This document shows positions 15,304 through 24,375 of a DNA stretch of 64,000 nt, piece by piece. Location: assembly GCA_021737645.1 (NCBI GenBank), contig JAIPDO010000007.1:37362-101361 (forward strand), given 5' to 3'. A program made the translations under genes and the position numbers. The notes beneath the pieces were generated by a model, which was given only the letters and a program-made list of their open reading frames with translations, made no database searches and was not told the DNA's origin. The first letter of the stretch is position 1; each line of letters opens with the position of its first letter. The stretch is from Desulfarculaceae bacterium. GTDB lineage: Bacteria; Desulfobacterota; Desulfarculia; Desulfarculales; Desulfarculaceae.

Positions 15304-17106
15304 ATGGCCGATAGATTCGTTAGCCTGCGCAACCTGCGCTTTCTGCTCTACGAGGTCATGCAGGCCGAGCGGCTGGCCGCTTGGCCCCGCTTTGCCGAGT
15401 ATGATCGCGAGAGCTTTGACATGATGCTGGACACAGCCCTACGCCTGTCCAGCGAACTGCTCTTTCCGGCCCTGCGGGATCTGGACCAGAACCCGCCCCG
15501 CTTCGAGGACGGCAAGGTGCAGGTGCGCCCGCTGGTGCGCGCCTTCCTGGCCCAGGCCGGGGAAGGCGGCTGGGTGGGCGCTCCCTTTGAGTATGAGCAC
15601 GGCGGGCTTCAGCTTCCCACCATGATCAACACCTCCTGCCTGTACATGTTCAACGCGGCCAACTTCTCGGCCGCGGCCTACCTGGGCCTCACCACCGGCG
15701 CGGCCCATCTGATCCTGTCCTACGGCAGCGAGGAGCTCCAGGAAGCCTACGTGCCTCCCATGCTGGAGGGACGCTGGCAGGGCACCATGGCCCTCACCGA
15801 ACCCCAGGCGGGCAGCTCCCTGACCGACGTGGCGGTGAGCGCCGAACCCACTGAACAGGGCCACTACCTCATCAGCGGCCAGAAGATATTCATCTCCGCC
15901 GGCGACCACGACGGGGCTGACAATGTGGTGCATCTCATGCTGGCGCGCATCAAGGGCGCGCCCGCCGGAATCAGGGGCATTTCCCTGTTCGTGGTGCCCA
16001 AACTGCGCCCCGAGGGTGGCGGCCTGGCCCCCAACGACCTGGCCACCGCAGGGTTGTTCCACAAGATGGGCTATAGAGGCTGTCCCATTGTGCAGTTGTC
16101 CATGGGCGAGGCGGGCGACTGCCGAGGTTGGCTGGTGGGCGAGCCCCACAAGGGACTGTCCTACATGTTCCAGATGATGAACGAGGCCCGTATCGGGGTG
16201 GGCAAGCAGGCCACAGCCGTGGCCTCGGCTGCCTACTACGCCTCGCTGCAATACGCCAAGGAACGCCTGCAGGGCCGCCCGGTGGGCGACAAGGACCCCA
16301 ACCAGCCTCCCGTGCCCCTGATCCGCCACGCGGACGTAAAACGCATGCTGTTGTTGCAGCGAGCGGTTGTGGAAGGCTCCCTGTCCTTGATCCTGCAAGC
16401 GGCTTGGTACGCCGACCTGTACACCCACGGCCCGGAGGAAAGTCGCGATGACGCGTTCCTCCTGCTAGAGCTCATAACCCCGGTGGTCAAGAGCTACCCC
16501 TCGGAGATGGGCATCCTTTCCACCAGCGCGGGCATGCAGATTTTGGGCGGCTACGGTTACACCGACGAATTCCCCCTGGAGCAGCTCTACCGCGATATGC
16601 GCATCCACCCTATCCACGAGGGCACCACCGGCATCCAGGGCATGGATTTGCTGGGACGCAAGGCCATGATGAACCAGGGACGCGGCCTTGAGCTTTTCAC
16701 CCAAGAGGTACGCGAAGACATCGCCGCCGCCGAGGGCTTGGAGGCCCTGGCGCCCCTAGCCCAGCGGCTGACCGAAGCCCTGGGCCAACTGCGCCAGGCC
16801 ACCCAAGTCAAGACCGCCCTGGCCGCCAGGGGCGAAATCGAGAACTTCCTCTCCGACGCCACCCTGTACCTGGAACTGTTCGGGCTGGTGGCCGTTGCCT
16901 GGCAGTGGCTCAAGCAGGGCTTGGCCGCGGCCCGGGCCTTGGAGGGCTCGCCCAGCCAAACGGAGCAGGACTTCTACAACGGCAAACTGGCCACCATGCG
17001 CTACTTCTTCGCCTATGAGCTGCCCAAGTCCCACGGCCTGGCCCAGCGCCTGGGGGAAGACGATGGACTAACCGTCAGCCTGCAAGAGGAGCATTTCGCC
17101 GACTGA
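15304..17106 (+). CDS. Acyl-CoA dehydrogenase, long (about 600 aa) type
   Basis: A 600-aa FAD enzyme for the first step of beta-oxidation. The middle domain has ALTEPQAGSS at residues 163-172. The C-terminal domain has GGYGYTDEFPLEQLYRDM and HEGTTGIQGMDLLGRK, followed by the helical extension that defines the long form. It is a clear paralogue of the enzyme at 2477-4297. The start is ATG 15304 with AGGAAGG upstream. It lies between the fused hydratase/dehydrogenase and the thiolase, so the three form one cycle. The substrate may be a long-chain or arylalkanoyl-CoA. Confidence 0.9.
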   Translation: MADRFVSLRNLRFLLYEVMQAERLAAWPRFAEYDRESFDMMLDTALRLSSELLFPALRDLDQNPPRFEDGKVQVRPLVRAFLAQAGEGGWVGAPFEYEHGGLQLPTMINTSCLYMFNAANFSAAAYLGLTTGAAHLILSYGSEELQEAYVPPMLEGRWQGTMALTEPQAGSSLTDVAVSAEPTEQGHYLISGQKIFISAGDHDGADNVVHLMLARIKGAPAGIRGISLFVVPKLRPEGGGLAPNDLATAGLFHKMGYRGCPIVQLSMGEAGDCRGWLVGEPHKGLSYMFQMMNEARIGVGKQATAVASAAYYASLQYAKERLQGRPVGDKDPNQPPVPLIRHADVKRMLLLQRAVVEGSLSLILQAAWYADLYTHGPEESRDDAFLLLELITPVVKSYPSEMGILSTSAGMQILGGYGYTDEFPLEQLYRDMRIHPIHEGTTGIQGMDLLGRKAMMNQGRGLELFTQEVREDIAAAEGLEALAPLAQRLTEALGQLRQATQVKTALAARGEIENFLSDATLYLELFGLVAVAWQWLKQGLAAARALEGSPSQTEQDFYNGKLATMRYFFAYELPKSHGLAQRLGEDDGLTVSLQEEHFAD

Positions 17107-17174
17107 GCAGGCGGAGCGGTCATAACTTGAAACCAAAGGGTGATCTCACCCCTGTCATGGCAAGGAGAATCCAA

Positions 17175-18377
17175 ATGCAAGAAGTAGTTATCGCCGGGTA
17201 CCTACGCACGGCCCAATCCCGCTGCCGGCCCAACGACCCCGGCCGCGACTGGTTCCACGCCCTGAGGGCCGACGAACTTTTGGCCCTGGTGCTGCCCGAG
17301 CTTATCAAGCGCTCCGGGGTGGAGCCGGAAGAGGTTGACGACTTTATCGTGGGCTCGGCCACCGGGGTGGGCGAACAGTGGACCTACGGCGGGCGCACTC
17401 CCATTTTCCTGGCCAATTTGCCCGAAACCATCGCCGCCAAATTCGTGGACCAGCAGTGCGGCTCGGCCATGGCTGGGGCGCACATCGGCTTCATGGAGAT
17501 CGCCCAGGGATTCGCCGACGTGGTCATGGTGGGCGGCATGGAGCACATGACCAGGGTGCCCATGGGCGGCACCACCACGGACAGGGGCCTGGCCGCGCCC
17601 AACCTTAACCTTTTCCTGGCCCCCGAGTACCGCCACTGGGACATGATGAGCGCCATGAACATGGGGCTCACGGCGGAAAAGCTCTTCGCCCAGTCCGGCT
17701 GCACCAAGCAAGAGATGGACGAGTGGGCGGTGCGCTCCCATCATCGGGCGGCCCAGGCCCAGACCGACGGCTTCTTTGACGGCGAGATACTGCCCGTGGA
17801 CGCGCCCCAGGCCGATGGCTCGGTGATGAGCGTGACAACGGACCAGGCGGTGCGCGGCGATACCACCCTGGAAGGCCTGGCCTCCCTGAGGCCCGTTTTC
17901 AAAAAGGACGGCGTCATCACCGCCGGGGTCAGCTCACCGCTCAACGCCGCGGGCACGGGCATGATCCTCATGTCCAAGCAAAAGGCCCAAGCCAAGGGCA
18001 TAAAACCCCTGGCCACCATCCGCTCCATCGGCTTCGCCGGGGTGGACCCCACCATCATGGGCCAAGGCCCGGTTCCCGCCAGCCTCAAGGCCCTGGAAAA
18101 CCTGGGGATGAAGCCCAGCGACATAGACTATTGGGAGATCAACGAAGCCTTTGCCATCGTGGCCCTAAACTGCATAAAGGAGTTGGGCCTTGACCCCGAG
18201 CGGGTCAACGTGATGGGCGGCGGTTTGGCCATCGGCCACCCCCTGGGGGCCACCGGCAACCGGCTCATCGGCACCCTGGCCCGCATTTTGGAGAGCAAGG
18301 ACGCCCGCTGGGGCTGCGCCAACGCCTGCGTGGGCGGCGGCCAGGGCGTGGCCACCATCATCGAGCGCGAAGCCTAG
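17175..18377 (+). CDS. Thiolase (acetyl-CoA acyltransferase, FadA/FadI type)
   Basis: A 400-aa enzyme that cleaves 3-oxoacyl-CoA with CoA. The nucleophilic Cys95 lies in VDQQCGSAMAG, the general-base region is GGGLAIGHPLGATG, and the second cysteine is in CANACVGGGQG. ATG 17175 has AAGGAG at 17162-17167. The frame is open from 17127, but that extension has no family match. It is the last gene of the operon and is followed 20 bp later by a strong terminator. With the fused enzyme at 13162 it should make a trifunctional-like set. Confidence 0.92.
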   Translation: MQEVVIAGYLRTAQSRCRPNDPGRDWFHALRADELLALVLPELIKRSGVEPEEVDDFIVGSATGVGEQWTYGGRTPIFLANLPETIAAKFVDQQCGSAMAGAHIGFMEIAQGFADVVMVGGMEHMTRVPMGGTTTDRGLAAPNLNLFLAPEYRHWDMMSAMNMGLTAEKLFAQSGCTKQEMDEWAVRSHHRAAQAQTDGFFDGEILPVDAPQADGSVMSVTTDQAVRGDTTLEGLASLRPVFKKDGVITAGVSSPLNAAGTGMILMSKQKAQAKGIKPLATIRSIGFAGVDPTIMGQGPVPASLKALENLGMKPSDIDYWEINEAFAIVALNCIKELGLDPERVNVMGGGLAIGHPLGATGNRLIGTLARILESKDARWGCANACVGGGQGVATIIEREA

Positions 18378-18397
18378 ACTCAAACCACCAGCTAAAG

Positions 18398-18437
18398 GGC
18401 CCGCTCCGATTTTTTTTGCATCGGGGCGGGCCTTTTT
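18398..18437 (+). terminator. Intrinsic terminator after thiolase
   Basis: A 13-bp stem (arms 18398-18410 and 18420-18432, one G-T pair) has a T-rich loop and is followed by TTTTT at 18433-18437. It closes the MerR-linked beta-oxidation operon. Confidence 0.9.
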
Positions 18438-18450
18438 CCGTTTTAGCTAT

Positions 18451-18480
18451 TTGCCTCTCACGAAAACGGCATAATAATAT
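18451..18480 (+). promoter_or_regulatory. Candidate sigma-70 promoter of patatin gene
   Basis: TTGCCT (18451-18456) and TAATAT (18475-18480) are separated by 18 bp, about 110 bp before the patatin-like gene and right after the terminator of the preceding operon. Both boxes deviate from consensus. Confidence 0.4.
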
Positions 18481-18588
18481 GACTAGTGAGGCGCGATTCA
18501 GTTGGGGGGATGAGATGGGTGTAAAAAACGGCCCGACCGTTACGCTGGAACGGCAAAGTTTTTATCTGCGGGGACAAGGCATCGCATC

Positions 18589-19443
18589 ATGTTTGAACAC
18601 AACTCATATAAAGGTGTGATCTTCGCGGGCGGCGGGTCGCGCTGTTTTTGGCAGGCTGGCTTTTGGCAAGCCACGGCCCCGGCCCTGAACCTGACTCCCG
18701 ATGCGGTGGCGGCGGTGAGCGCCGGAGCCAGCACCGCCTGCCATCTCTTGTCTGGCGAAATCCAAGCGGCCATGGACTACTACCAGGCCGCCCATGCCCG
18801 CCGAGCCCAACACGACCCTCCCGGCCGCAATCCTTTTTGGCCCGACCCCACCGGCCTGGCCGTTTACCGGGGAGCCTTGGAGTCGGTGCTGGAGGGCGAG
18901 CCCTTCCGCCGCCTCAAGCAGGGCCCGGATCTGCGCATCTTCATGAGCCGCCCGCCGGACTGGGCCAAGTCGGGCCTGGGGGTGTGCTTGGGTTACCTGG
19001 GCTATGGCCTGGACAAGGGTATGGGAGATCCGGTGCACCACCGCTTTGCCCGGCGCCTGGGCTTCCAGCCGGTGGTGGGCCATGCCTCCCAGTGCGCCAC
19101 GGTAAAGGAGCTTACGGATTTGGTGGTGGCCTCTTCCTGCCTGCCGCCCATGGTGCCCTGGTGCCGTTGGAACGGCGGCAGAGTGGTCGACGGCGGTATT
19201 TTCGACAACGCCCCGCTGGATTTGCTGGGGCCCCGGGAAATGCCGGCCCTGGTGCTGCTCACGAGGCGCTATGCGGCCCATGAGTTGCGAGGCCGCCCTG
19301 GAGTCACCTATGCCCAGCCCTCCAAGGACTTGGCCATATCCAAATGGGAAAAGGCCAACCCGGATTTGGTGCGGGAAAGCTATGAGCAGGGCCTGCGCGA
19401 CGGCGAGCTTTTCGCCCGGCGCGGCCCGGAGGCCCTTTACTAA
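18589..19443 (+). CDS. Patatin-like phospholipase family protein
   Basis: A 284-aa serine acyl hydrolase of the patatin fold. The oxyanion glycine loop GGGSR is at residues 14-18, the nucleophile elbow AVSAG has Ser44, and the DGG motif with the dyad Asp201 is in VVDGGIFDNAP. The elbow has Ala where the usual GxSxG has its first Gly. There is no signal peptide, so it is probably cytoplasmic and could release fatty acids from lipids for the surrounding beta-oxidation genes. It is a single-gene unit, convergent with the SDR gene at 19455 and only 11 bp from it, with no visible terminator between. Confidence 0.85.
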   Translation: MFEHNSYKGVIFAGGGSRCFWQAGFWQATAPALNLTPDAVAAVSAGASTACHLLSGEIQAAMDYYQAAHARRAQHDPPGRNPFWPDPTGLAVYRGALESVLEGEPFRRLKQGPDLRIFMSRPPDWAKSGLGVCLGYLGYGLDKGMGDPVHHRFARRLGFQPVVGHASQCATVKELTDLVVASSCLPPMVPWCRWNGGRVVDGGIFDNAPLDLLGPREMPALVLLTRRYAAHELRGRPGVTYAQPSKDLAISKWEKANPDLVRESYEQGLRDGELFARRGPEALY

Positions 19444-19454
19444 AGGCGCACCGC

Positions 19455-20216
19455 TCAGACTATGGTAGTACCGCCGTCGACCACGATGGTTTGGCCGGTA
19501 ATATAATCCGCCGCCGTTGAGGCAAGGAAAAGCACCGGCCCGGCCACATCTCCGGCCTCGGCCAGGCGGCCCAAAGGAATGCGCTCGGTGATCAGGTCGT
19601 GTTTTTCGGGGTTGGACCAAAATGGCTTGGAAAAGCCGGTTTTGACCATGCTCGGAGCCACGGCGTTTACCTGCACGTTGTTCTTGGCCAACTCCGCTGC
19701 CAAAACCCTGGTCATCATCTCCACGCCCGCCTTGGCAATGCCGTAAATACCCATGGGCGGGGCCGCCCTCCGCCCCGCGGTGGAAGAAACGTTGATAATC
19801 TTGCCGCAGTTTTGTCCACGCATGATGCCTGCCGCCGCCCGGGAGCAGAGAAAAGTTCCGGTGAGGTTGCTGTCCACGATCTTTTGCCACAAGCCCAGTT
19901 CCACGTCGGCCAGGCCAGGGGTCCGCAAATTCATCCCAACGTTGTTTACCAGAATGTCCAGGCGGCCGTGGGCTTCCATGAGCGCCTGAAACAAGGCGGT
20001 CACCTCATTTTCCTTGGCGATATGGCAGGGTATGGCCAGGACCCCCTCTTGGCCCAGTTCCTCCACCGCCGCCTTTAGGCCTTCCGCTTTGCGGGCGCAG
20101 ATGACCACCTTGGCCTTTTCCTCTTTAAGTTGCCGGGCCAGCTCCAAGCCGATACCCCGGCTAGCCCCGGTAATCAGGGCTACCTTGCCTTCCAACCCAT
20201 AAGAAACCTTATCCAT
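19455..20216 (-). CDS. Short-chain dehydrogenase/reductase (SDR)
   Basis: A 253-aa classical SDR oxidoreductase. The cofactor motif TGASRGIG is at residues 16-23, NNVG at 91-94, and the catalytic Ser145, Tyr158 and Lys162 are in place (YGIAK). The start is ATG 20216 with GGGGAGG upstream; the longer frame to 20489 only overlaps the preceding dehydrogenase gene. It is the last gene of the operon starting at 26295. In that setting it may reduce or oxidise a 3- or 4-oxoacyl-CoA, like the SDR (LvaD) of the levulinate pathway, but the family is broad and the assignment is tentative. Confidence 0.88.
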   Translation of the reverse strand: MDKVSYGLEGKVALITGASRGIGLELARQLKEEKAKVVICARKAEGLKAAVEELGQEGVLAIPCHIAKENEVTALFQALMEAHGRLDILVNNVGMNLRTPGLADVELGLWQKIVDSNLTGTFLCSRAAAGIMRGQNCGKIINVSSTAGRRAAPPMGIYGIAKAGVEMMTRVLAAELAKNNVQVNAVAPSMVKTGFSKPFWSNPEKHDLITERIPLGRLAEAGDVAGPVLFLASTAADYITGQTIVVDGGTTIV

Positions 20217-20268
20217 GCCGGTCCTCCCCGCGCCGCCCCCAGGACGGCGCCTCGGCTCCAAAAGGCCG

Positions 20269-21147
20269 CTAATCCTCTTTCCGAGGCACCCGCTTGCCCT
20301 CGGGGGTGTAGTCGTAGAATCCCTTGCCCACCTTGCGGCCCAGGCGGCCCTGCTCCGCCATCTTTTCCACCAGATCGCAGCGGGCCACCAGGTCGGTCTC
20401 GCCCATGGACTGCAGGAAGCGGTCGATGAGCACGAAGGTGTCCAGGCCCGCGTTGTCCACCACCTCAAAGGGCCCGGCGGCCCAGCCATAGCCCAGGCGC
20501 ATGCCTGCGTCCAGGTCTTCGGGGGTGGTTACCCCGGTGGCCACCAAATCCACCGCCTCGCGGAAAGCGGCGGCGAACACCCGGTTCATGACAAAGCCGG
20601 GGATGTCGCGCCCCACCCGTACCGGGTGCTTGCCCAGGGCGCGGATAAAGTCCATGCTCAGCTCGAAGACCTCGTCCGAGGTCTTATCCCCCTTGACCAC
20701 CTCCACCAGGCCCATTAGGGGCACCGGCCCGAAAAAGTGCAAGCCCAGCACTCGCTGCGGGTGGCTGGTGGCCGCGGCCAAGCGGCTGATGGGTATGGAG
20801 GAGGTGTTGCTGGCCAGGGGGGTGCCGGGCTTGGCCAGGCGGTCCAGCTCGGCGAACAGCTCCAGCTTCAGGGACTCGATCTCCAAGGCGGCCTCGAGCA
20901 CCCAATCGGCGCTCGTCGCGCTCTCCAGGCTGTCCACGGGAGTCACCCTAGCCAGCACCGCGCCGGGGTCGTCGCTGAGCAGGCCCTTGGAGGCCAGCTT
21001 GCCCACCGAGGTCTTCATGCCTTCCATGGCCCTGTCCAGGGCCTGGGGTTTCACGTCCATCAAGCTGACTTGGTGGCCCGCCTGGGCGCACACCTGAGCG
21101 ATGCCCGCCCCCATGAACCCGGCTCCCACAACCAATACGCGTTGCAT
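20269..21147 (-). CDS. 3-hydroxyacyl-CoA dehydrogenase (Hbd/PaaH type)
   Basis: A 292-aa NAD-dependent enzyme oxidising 3-hydroxyacyl-CoA to 3-oxoacyl-CoA. The Rossmann motif GAGFMGAGIA is near residue 9, SNTSSIPIS and the catalytic-histidine segment LGLHFFGPVPLM lie in the middle, and the C-terminal helical domain ends in GRKVGKGFYDY. The start is ATG 21147 with GGGAG upstream. It lies between the DUF362 gene (26 bp) and the SDR gene (52 bp). Another stand-alone copy is at 35378. Confidence 0.92.
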   Translation of the reverse strand: MQRVLVVGAGFMGAGIAQVCAQAGHQVSLMDVKPQALDRAMEGMKTSVGKLASKGLLSDDPGAVLARVTPVDSLESATSADWVLEAALEIESLKLELFAELDRLAKPGTPLASNTSSIPISRLAAATSHPQRVLGLHFFGPVPLMGLVEVVKGDKTSDEVFELSMDFIRALGKHPVRVGRDIPGFVMNRVFAAAFREAVDLVATGVTTPEDLDAGMRLGYGWAAGPFEVVDNAGLDTFVLIDRFLQSMGETDLVARCDLVEKMAEQGRLGRKVGKGFYDYTPEGKRVPRKED

Positions 21148-21173
21148 GTTCTCAACTCCCGCGATAGATGAAC

Positions 21174-22496
21174 TCACTCGATGGTGAACAGGCCCTGGTC
21201 GTATTCCGGCTTGTCCTTATAGCGTTTCATGAACATGCCGGGCATACGGTCCAGGCTGGCGAAAAACTGATCATCGGCCATTATGCCCGCCTGGTGCAAG
21301 GCTTTGATGATCTGCTCGGGCTTGGGCGGGCACCCCTTGACCGCGATCATCTCCTTGATGTCCGGGTTGTCCTTGTGGGCCTGATACATGCACTTGCCCA
21401 GGAGGATGGTCTTGTTGGCTCCGGGCCGGGGCTGCATTTTCTTGCCGGTCAAGACCTCCACCTCGTCCCATGGCTCGCCGTTCCAGGTCATGGCAATGGC
21501 CGAGAGCACCGCGCCGTTGATGCCCGAGCAATAGGTGCACAGGCTGGTGTCGTACTTGTAGTAGGAGATTCCAGAGATGCCACGCTTGGCCATGGGTGCG
21601 GGCAGGCAACCGTCTTCGGTGTAGGGAAAAGCCCAAGCGTGAAACTTGGCATGGTCCTTTACCGCCTCGCCGACCACTTCCACCGAATCCAGCTCCAGGG
21701 AGCGCCCCCGGTTGCGGGCGGCGTGGGCCAGGTGGGGCACGCTCTGGGGTGGGTGGCCCAAAAGGTTGCATCCCACTATGTCCGCGGCCAGCACATCCCA
21801 GGAAGCGGCCAGCAGGTCGCGGCGGTGGATCACCCCGTCAAAGGCCGGGCCGTACTCCGAGGTGAAGGTGCCGTCGATGATGGTGAGTAGAGGGGGCATG
21901 GGGTCGGCCAGGCGGGAGACGTAGAAGTTGAGGTCCTTGTCCGGGTCCGCGTTGTGGCAGCGCTTGCGCGAGTTCACGTCAATCATGCCCTTGAGGTTCT
22001 TGATGCCCAGGCTGACCATGGTCTGGGCGTGGGTCTTCATCACCGGCAGGTCGATGACGAAATCACTGGCCAATATGTCCTGGTTGAAATTGAGAACCAC
22101 CCCGTCGCCCAGGTCCACTTCCTTAAAGGGACGCTGGAAGGTGTCCACCAGCTTGACCCCGTAACGGTCCCTTAGCTTGGTGTAGCCCAGGCTCTCATAG
22201 GCGTGAGCCGAGGTCTCGGTGTCGTTGGCGCGGCCCAGAACCATGCCCTCGCCGATGGTGATGTCGCTGACTCCGTGCTCACGCAACAGGGTCACCACGT
22301 CGTTCATCAGGCGGCTGGTGGTTATCACCCCCCATTTGGGGAAATTCACCGCCTTGGTCCAAAAGACGATGTTGGGTTTTATGAAAACCTTGGCGCTTGC
22401 CGGGATGCGCTCCAGGCCGCCGCACAGCTCCACCGCCCGGCGCACCGGCTCCAAGGGCTTATCGTAACGCACCAGGGATACCAGAGGCTTGTCCAT
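21174..22496 (-). CDS. DUF362 domain protein, possible Fe-S protein
   Basis: A 440-aa protein of the DUF362 family, which has no established reaction. The N-terminal half has the family signatures KPNIVFWTKAV and ASDFVIDLPVMKTHAQT. The C-terminal third carries cysteines in CTYCSG, GKCMY and KGCPP, an arrangement that could hold an iron-sulfur cluster. There is no signal peptide. It is co-oriented with fatty-acid genes, 26 bp from the 3-hydroxyacyl-CoA dehydrogenase, and separated from the upstream kinase gene by 96 bp that hold a short GC hairpin (22519-22537). A role in electron transfer for acyl-CoA oxidation is only a guess. Confidence 0.75.
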   Translation of the reverse strand: MDKPLVSLVRYDKPLEPVRRAVELCGGLERIPASAKVFIKPNIVFWTKAVNFPKWGVITTSRLMNDVVTLLREHGVSDITIGEGMVLGRANDTETSAHAYESLGYTKLRDRYGVKLVDTFQRPFKEVDLGDGVVLNFNQDILASDFVIDLPVMKTHAQTMVSLGIKNLKGMIDVNSRKRCHNADPDKDLNFYVSRLADPMPPLLTIIDGTFTSEYGPAFDGVIHRRDLLAASWDVLAADIVGCNLLGHPPQSVPHLAHAARNRGRSLELDSVEVVGEAVKDHAKFHAWAFPYTEDGCLPAPMAKRGISGISYYKYDTSLCTYCSGINGAVLSAIAMTWNGEPWDEVEVLTGKKMQPRPGANKTILLGKCMYQAHKDNPDIKEMIAVKGCPPKPEQIIKALHQAGIMADDQFFASLDRMPGMFMKRYKDKPEYDQGLFTIE

Positions 22497-22592
22497 GCTT
22501 TTCTCCTTGCCGGCATGCGCCCGCCTTCTGCGCGGGCCTTATTTCATTGGATCAGCGATCGGCCTTAATCAAAACCCACATGAGGCGCCATT

Positions 22593-23663
22593 CTAGGCGT
22601 ACTCTCCACTCGCTACCGCTTGGGCCTTGGCCAACAGAATGTTCACCATGCCCCCCAGGCGGGCGAAACGGCTGTCGGCGGTTTGGCCGTGGAAGTATCG
22701 ATAGTAAATCTGCTGGGCGATGACCACCAAGCGAAATAGGCCAAAGCAGTAGTAAAAGTCCATGCGATCCATCACCCGCCCGGTCAGTTGCCCATAATAC
22801 TCCACCGCTTCCCAGCGGGTCAGGCAGCCAGGCAAATGGGTGATCATGGAGGCCCCTTCCACCATTTCCGGAGGGTCGTCAGCCTGCACCCAATAGGCCA
22901 GGGTGCAGGCCAGGTCCATGAGCGGGTCGCCCAGGGTAGCCATCTCCCAGTCCAGCACCCCCACGATCTTCAAAGGGTCGCCAGAATCCAGCACTACGTT
23001 GTCCAATTTCAAATCGTTGTGGATCACCGTGGAGGTGGGGCTTTCCGGCGGCATCTCGGCGGCCAGCCACTGCATCACCGCCTCGCCGTCGGGCACGTCC
23101 GGGGTGCGGGCCGCGCGGTAGCGTTTGCTCCAACCCTCAACCTGGCGGCGCACGTAGCCCTGGGGCTTGCCGAACTCGCCCAGCCCGGCGGCCTGGTAAT
23201 CCACCGCGTGCAACTCGGCCATCACCTCCACCAAACGCTGGGTTAGTCGCCTGAGTTCCGACTCGCCGAAGCCCAACTCCGGCGGAAGGCTGCGGCGCAA
23301 GATGATGCCCTCGATGCGCTCCATCACGTAAAAATGGCAGCCCATGACGGCCGGGTCCTCGCTGTAGACCAGGGGCTTGGGGCAATAGGGAAACACCGGA
23401 TGCAGGGCGCTTAGCACCTTGTGCTCGCGGCTCATGTCGTGGGCGGTCTTGGCCTTGGTGCCGTGGGGAGGCCTGCGCAAGACCATCTCCCGCCCGCCCA
23501 TGCGCAAAAAATAGGTGAGGTTGGAGTACCCCGACGGGAACTGGCTGATCTCCAACTTGCCGTCCAGGCCGGGAATGCTCAGGCGCAGGAATTCTTCCAG
23601 CCGCCCGGCGTCCAACTCCTCGCCCGGCCTGACCTGGGCGGCCCGGTCCAGAAGCTCATTCAT
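22593..23663 (-). CDS. APH-type phosphotransferase (ACAD10/11-kinase or LvaA-like)
   Basis: A 356-aa kinase-like protein. The N-lobe has FPSGYSNLTY and a lysine-poor VLRRPP strand. The Brenner motif HNDLKLDN is at residues 215-222 with catalytic Asp217, and the metal-binding DWE is at 238-240. This family forms the N-terminal domain of animal ACAD10/ACAD11 and the LvaA kinase of Pseudomonas, which phosphorylates 4-hydroxyacyl-CoA. The start ATG 23663 has GGGGAGG and overlaps the end of the TetR gene by 8 bp. The matching ACAD10/11-like dehydrogenase is two genes upstream, so I infer a split version of that fusion. Confidence 0.85.
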   Translation of the reverse strand: MNELLDRAAQVRPGEELDAGRLEEFLRLSIPGLDGKLEISQFPSGYSNLTYFLRMGGREMVLRRPPHGTKAKTAHDMSREHKVLSALHPVFPYCPKPLVYSEDPAVMGCHFYVMERIEGIILRRSLPPELGFGESELRRLTQRLVEVMAELHAVDYQAAGLGEFGKPQGYVRRQVEGWSKRYRAARTPDVPDGEAVMQWLAAEMPPESPTSTVIHNDLKLDNVVLDSGDPLKIVGVLDWEMATLGDPLMDLACTLAYWVQADDPPEMVEGASMITHLPGCLTRWEAVEYYGQLTGRVMDRMDFYYCFGLFRLVVIAQQIYYRYFHGQTADSRFARLGGMVNILLAKAQAVASGEYA

Positions 23664-24375
23664 CCCGCGCCTCCCCTGCCCCGCTTGAGCCGAGGCCGTT
23701 CCGGCAATATCCCTGGGCCAGACCCACCACAAAATCGGCGTAGCGCTCCACGCTCACCCGGCGCTTGGCGTACTTCCAGCGTTTGAGATACCAGTCTTGC
23801 AGCATGCCTTTTATCACCGCGGCGGTGAGCTGGTGGTCCACATCGGCGAAGACGCCTTGCCGTTTGCCCTGTTTTATGACCTCGGCGATGTGACGCTCAG
23901 TGGCCATTTCGCCCTCTTTGGCGCGCTGTTTTTCCACCTTGCCCAAATGGCGCGCCTCCATATAAGAGAAAAAGAACCAGGGCTGCATGGCCTCGCTAAG
24001 GTACAAGTGGGCGCGGATGACGGCAGCCAACTTTTCCGGCGGAGCCTCGCTGCCGGAAACCGCCTGGCCCATCACCCGCCGGGTTATGCGGCGGCCCGCC
24101 TCCTGGATCATCTCCAGCAGGGCCTCCTTACCGCCGAAGTAGTCGTAGAGCGCCCCGATGGACAGGCCGCTGGCCCTGCTCAGGTCGCGCATGGTCATGG
24201 CCTGGAAGCCCTTTTGGTTGCTCACCTTGAGGGTGGCCTGGAAGATCAGCTCCAGGTTCTTGAGCGCGGTCTGCTCCTTTTTTGCCTTGATCTCCTCGCG
24301 GTGGGCGGCCAGCATTTCCAGGCAAAAATCCCTCTGGGTCAGCTTGGCCTGGCGTTGGAACTGGCGATAGGTCAT
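23656..24375 (-). CDS. TetR-family transcriptional regulator
   Basis: A 239-aa regulator. After a basic N-terminal helix, the TetR helix-turn-helix is at about residues 55-92 (MTMRDLSRASGLS, ALYDYFGGKEALL), followed by a helical ligand-binding region. The ATG at 24375 overlaps the stop of the upstream acyl-CoA dehydrogenase as ATGA. The long open frame further upstream is only the shadow of that gene. A TetR-like palindrome at 26380-26393 lies in the divergent promoter between this operon and the ETF operon and is the likely target. Fatty-acid regulators of this family usually respond to acyl-CoA. Confidence 0.9.
   Translation of the reverse strand: MTYRQFQRQAKLTQRDFCLEMLAAHREEIKAKKEQTALKNLELIFQATLKVSNQKGFQAMTMRDLSRASGLSIGALYDYFGGKEALLEMIQEAGRRITRRVMGQAVSGSEAPPEKLAAVIRAHLYLSEAMQPWFFFSYMEARHLGKVEKQRAKEGEMATERHIAEVIKQGKRQGVFADVDHQLTAAVIKGMLQDWYLKRWKYAKRRVSVERYADFVVGLAQGYCRNGLGSSGAGEARDE

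Noticed and set aside
18604..19890. Minus-strand frame of 428 codons across the patatin and SDR genes
   Set aside because: It spans two unrelated genes in the wrong frame and has no domain; both real genes show catalytic residues.
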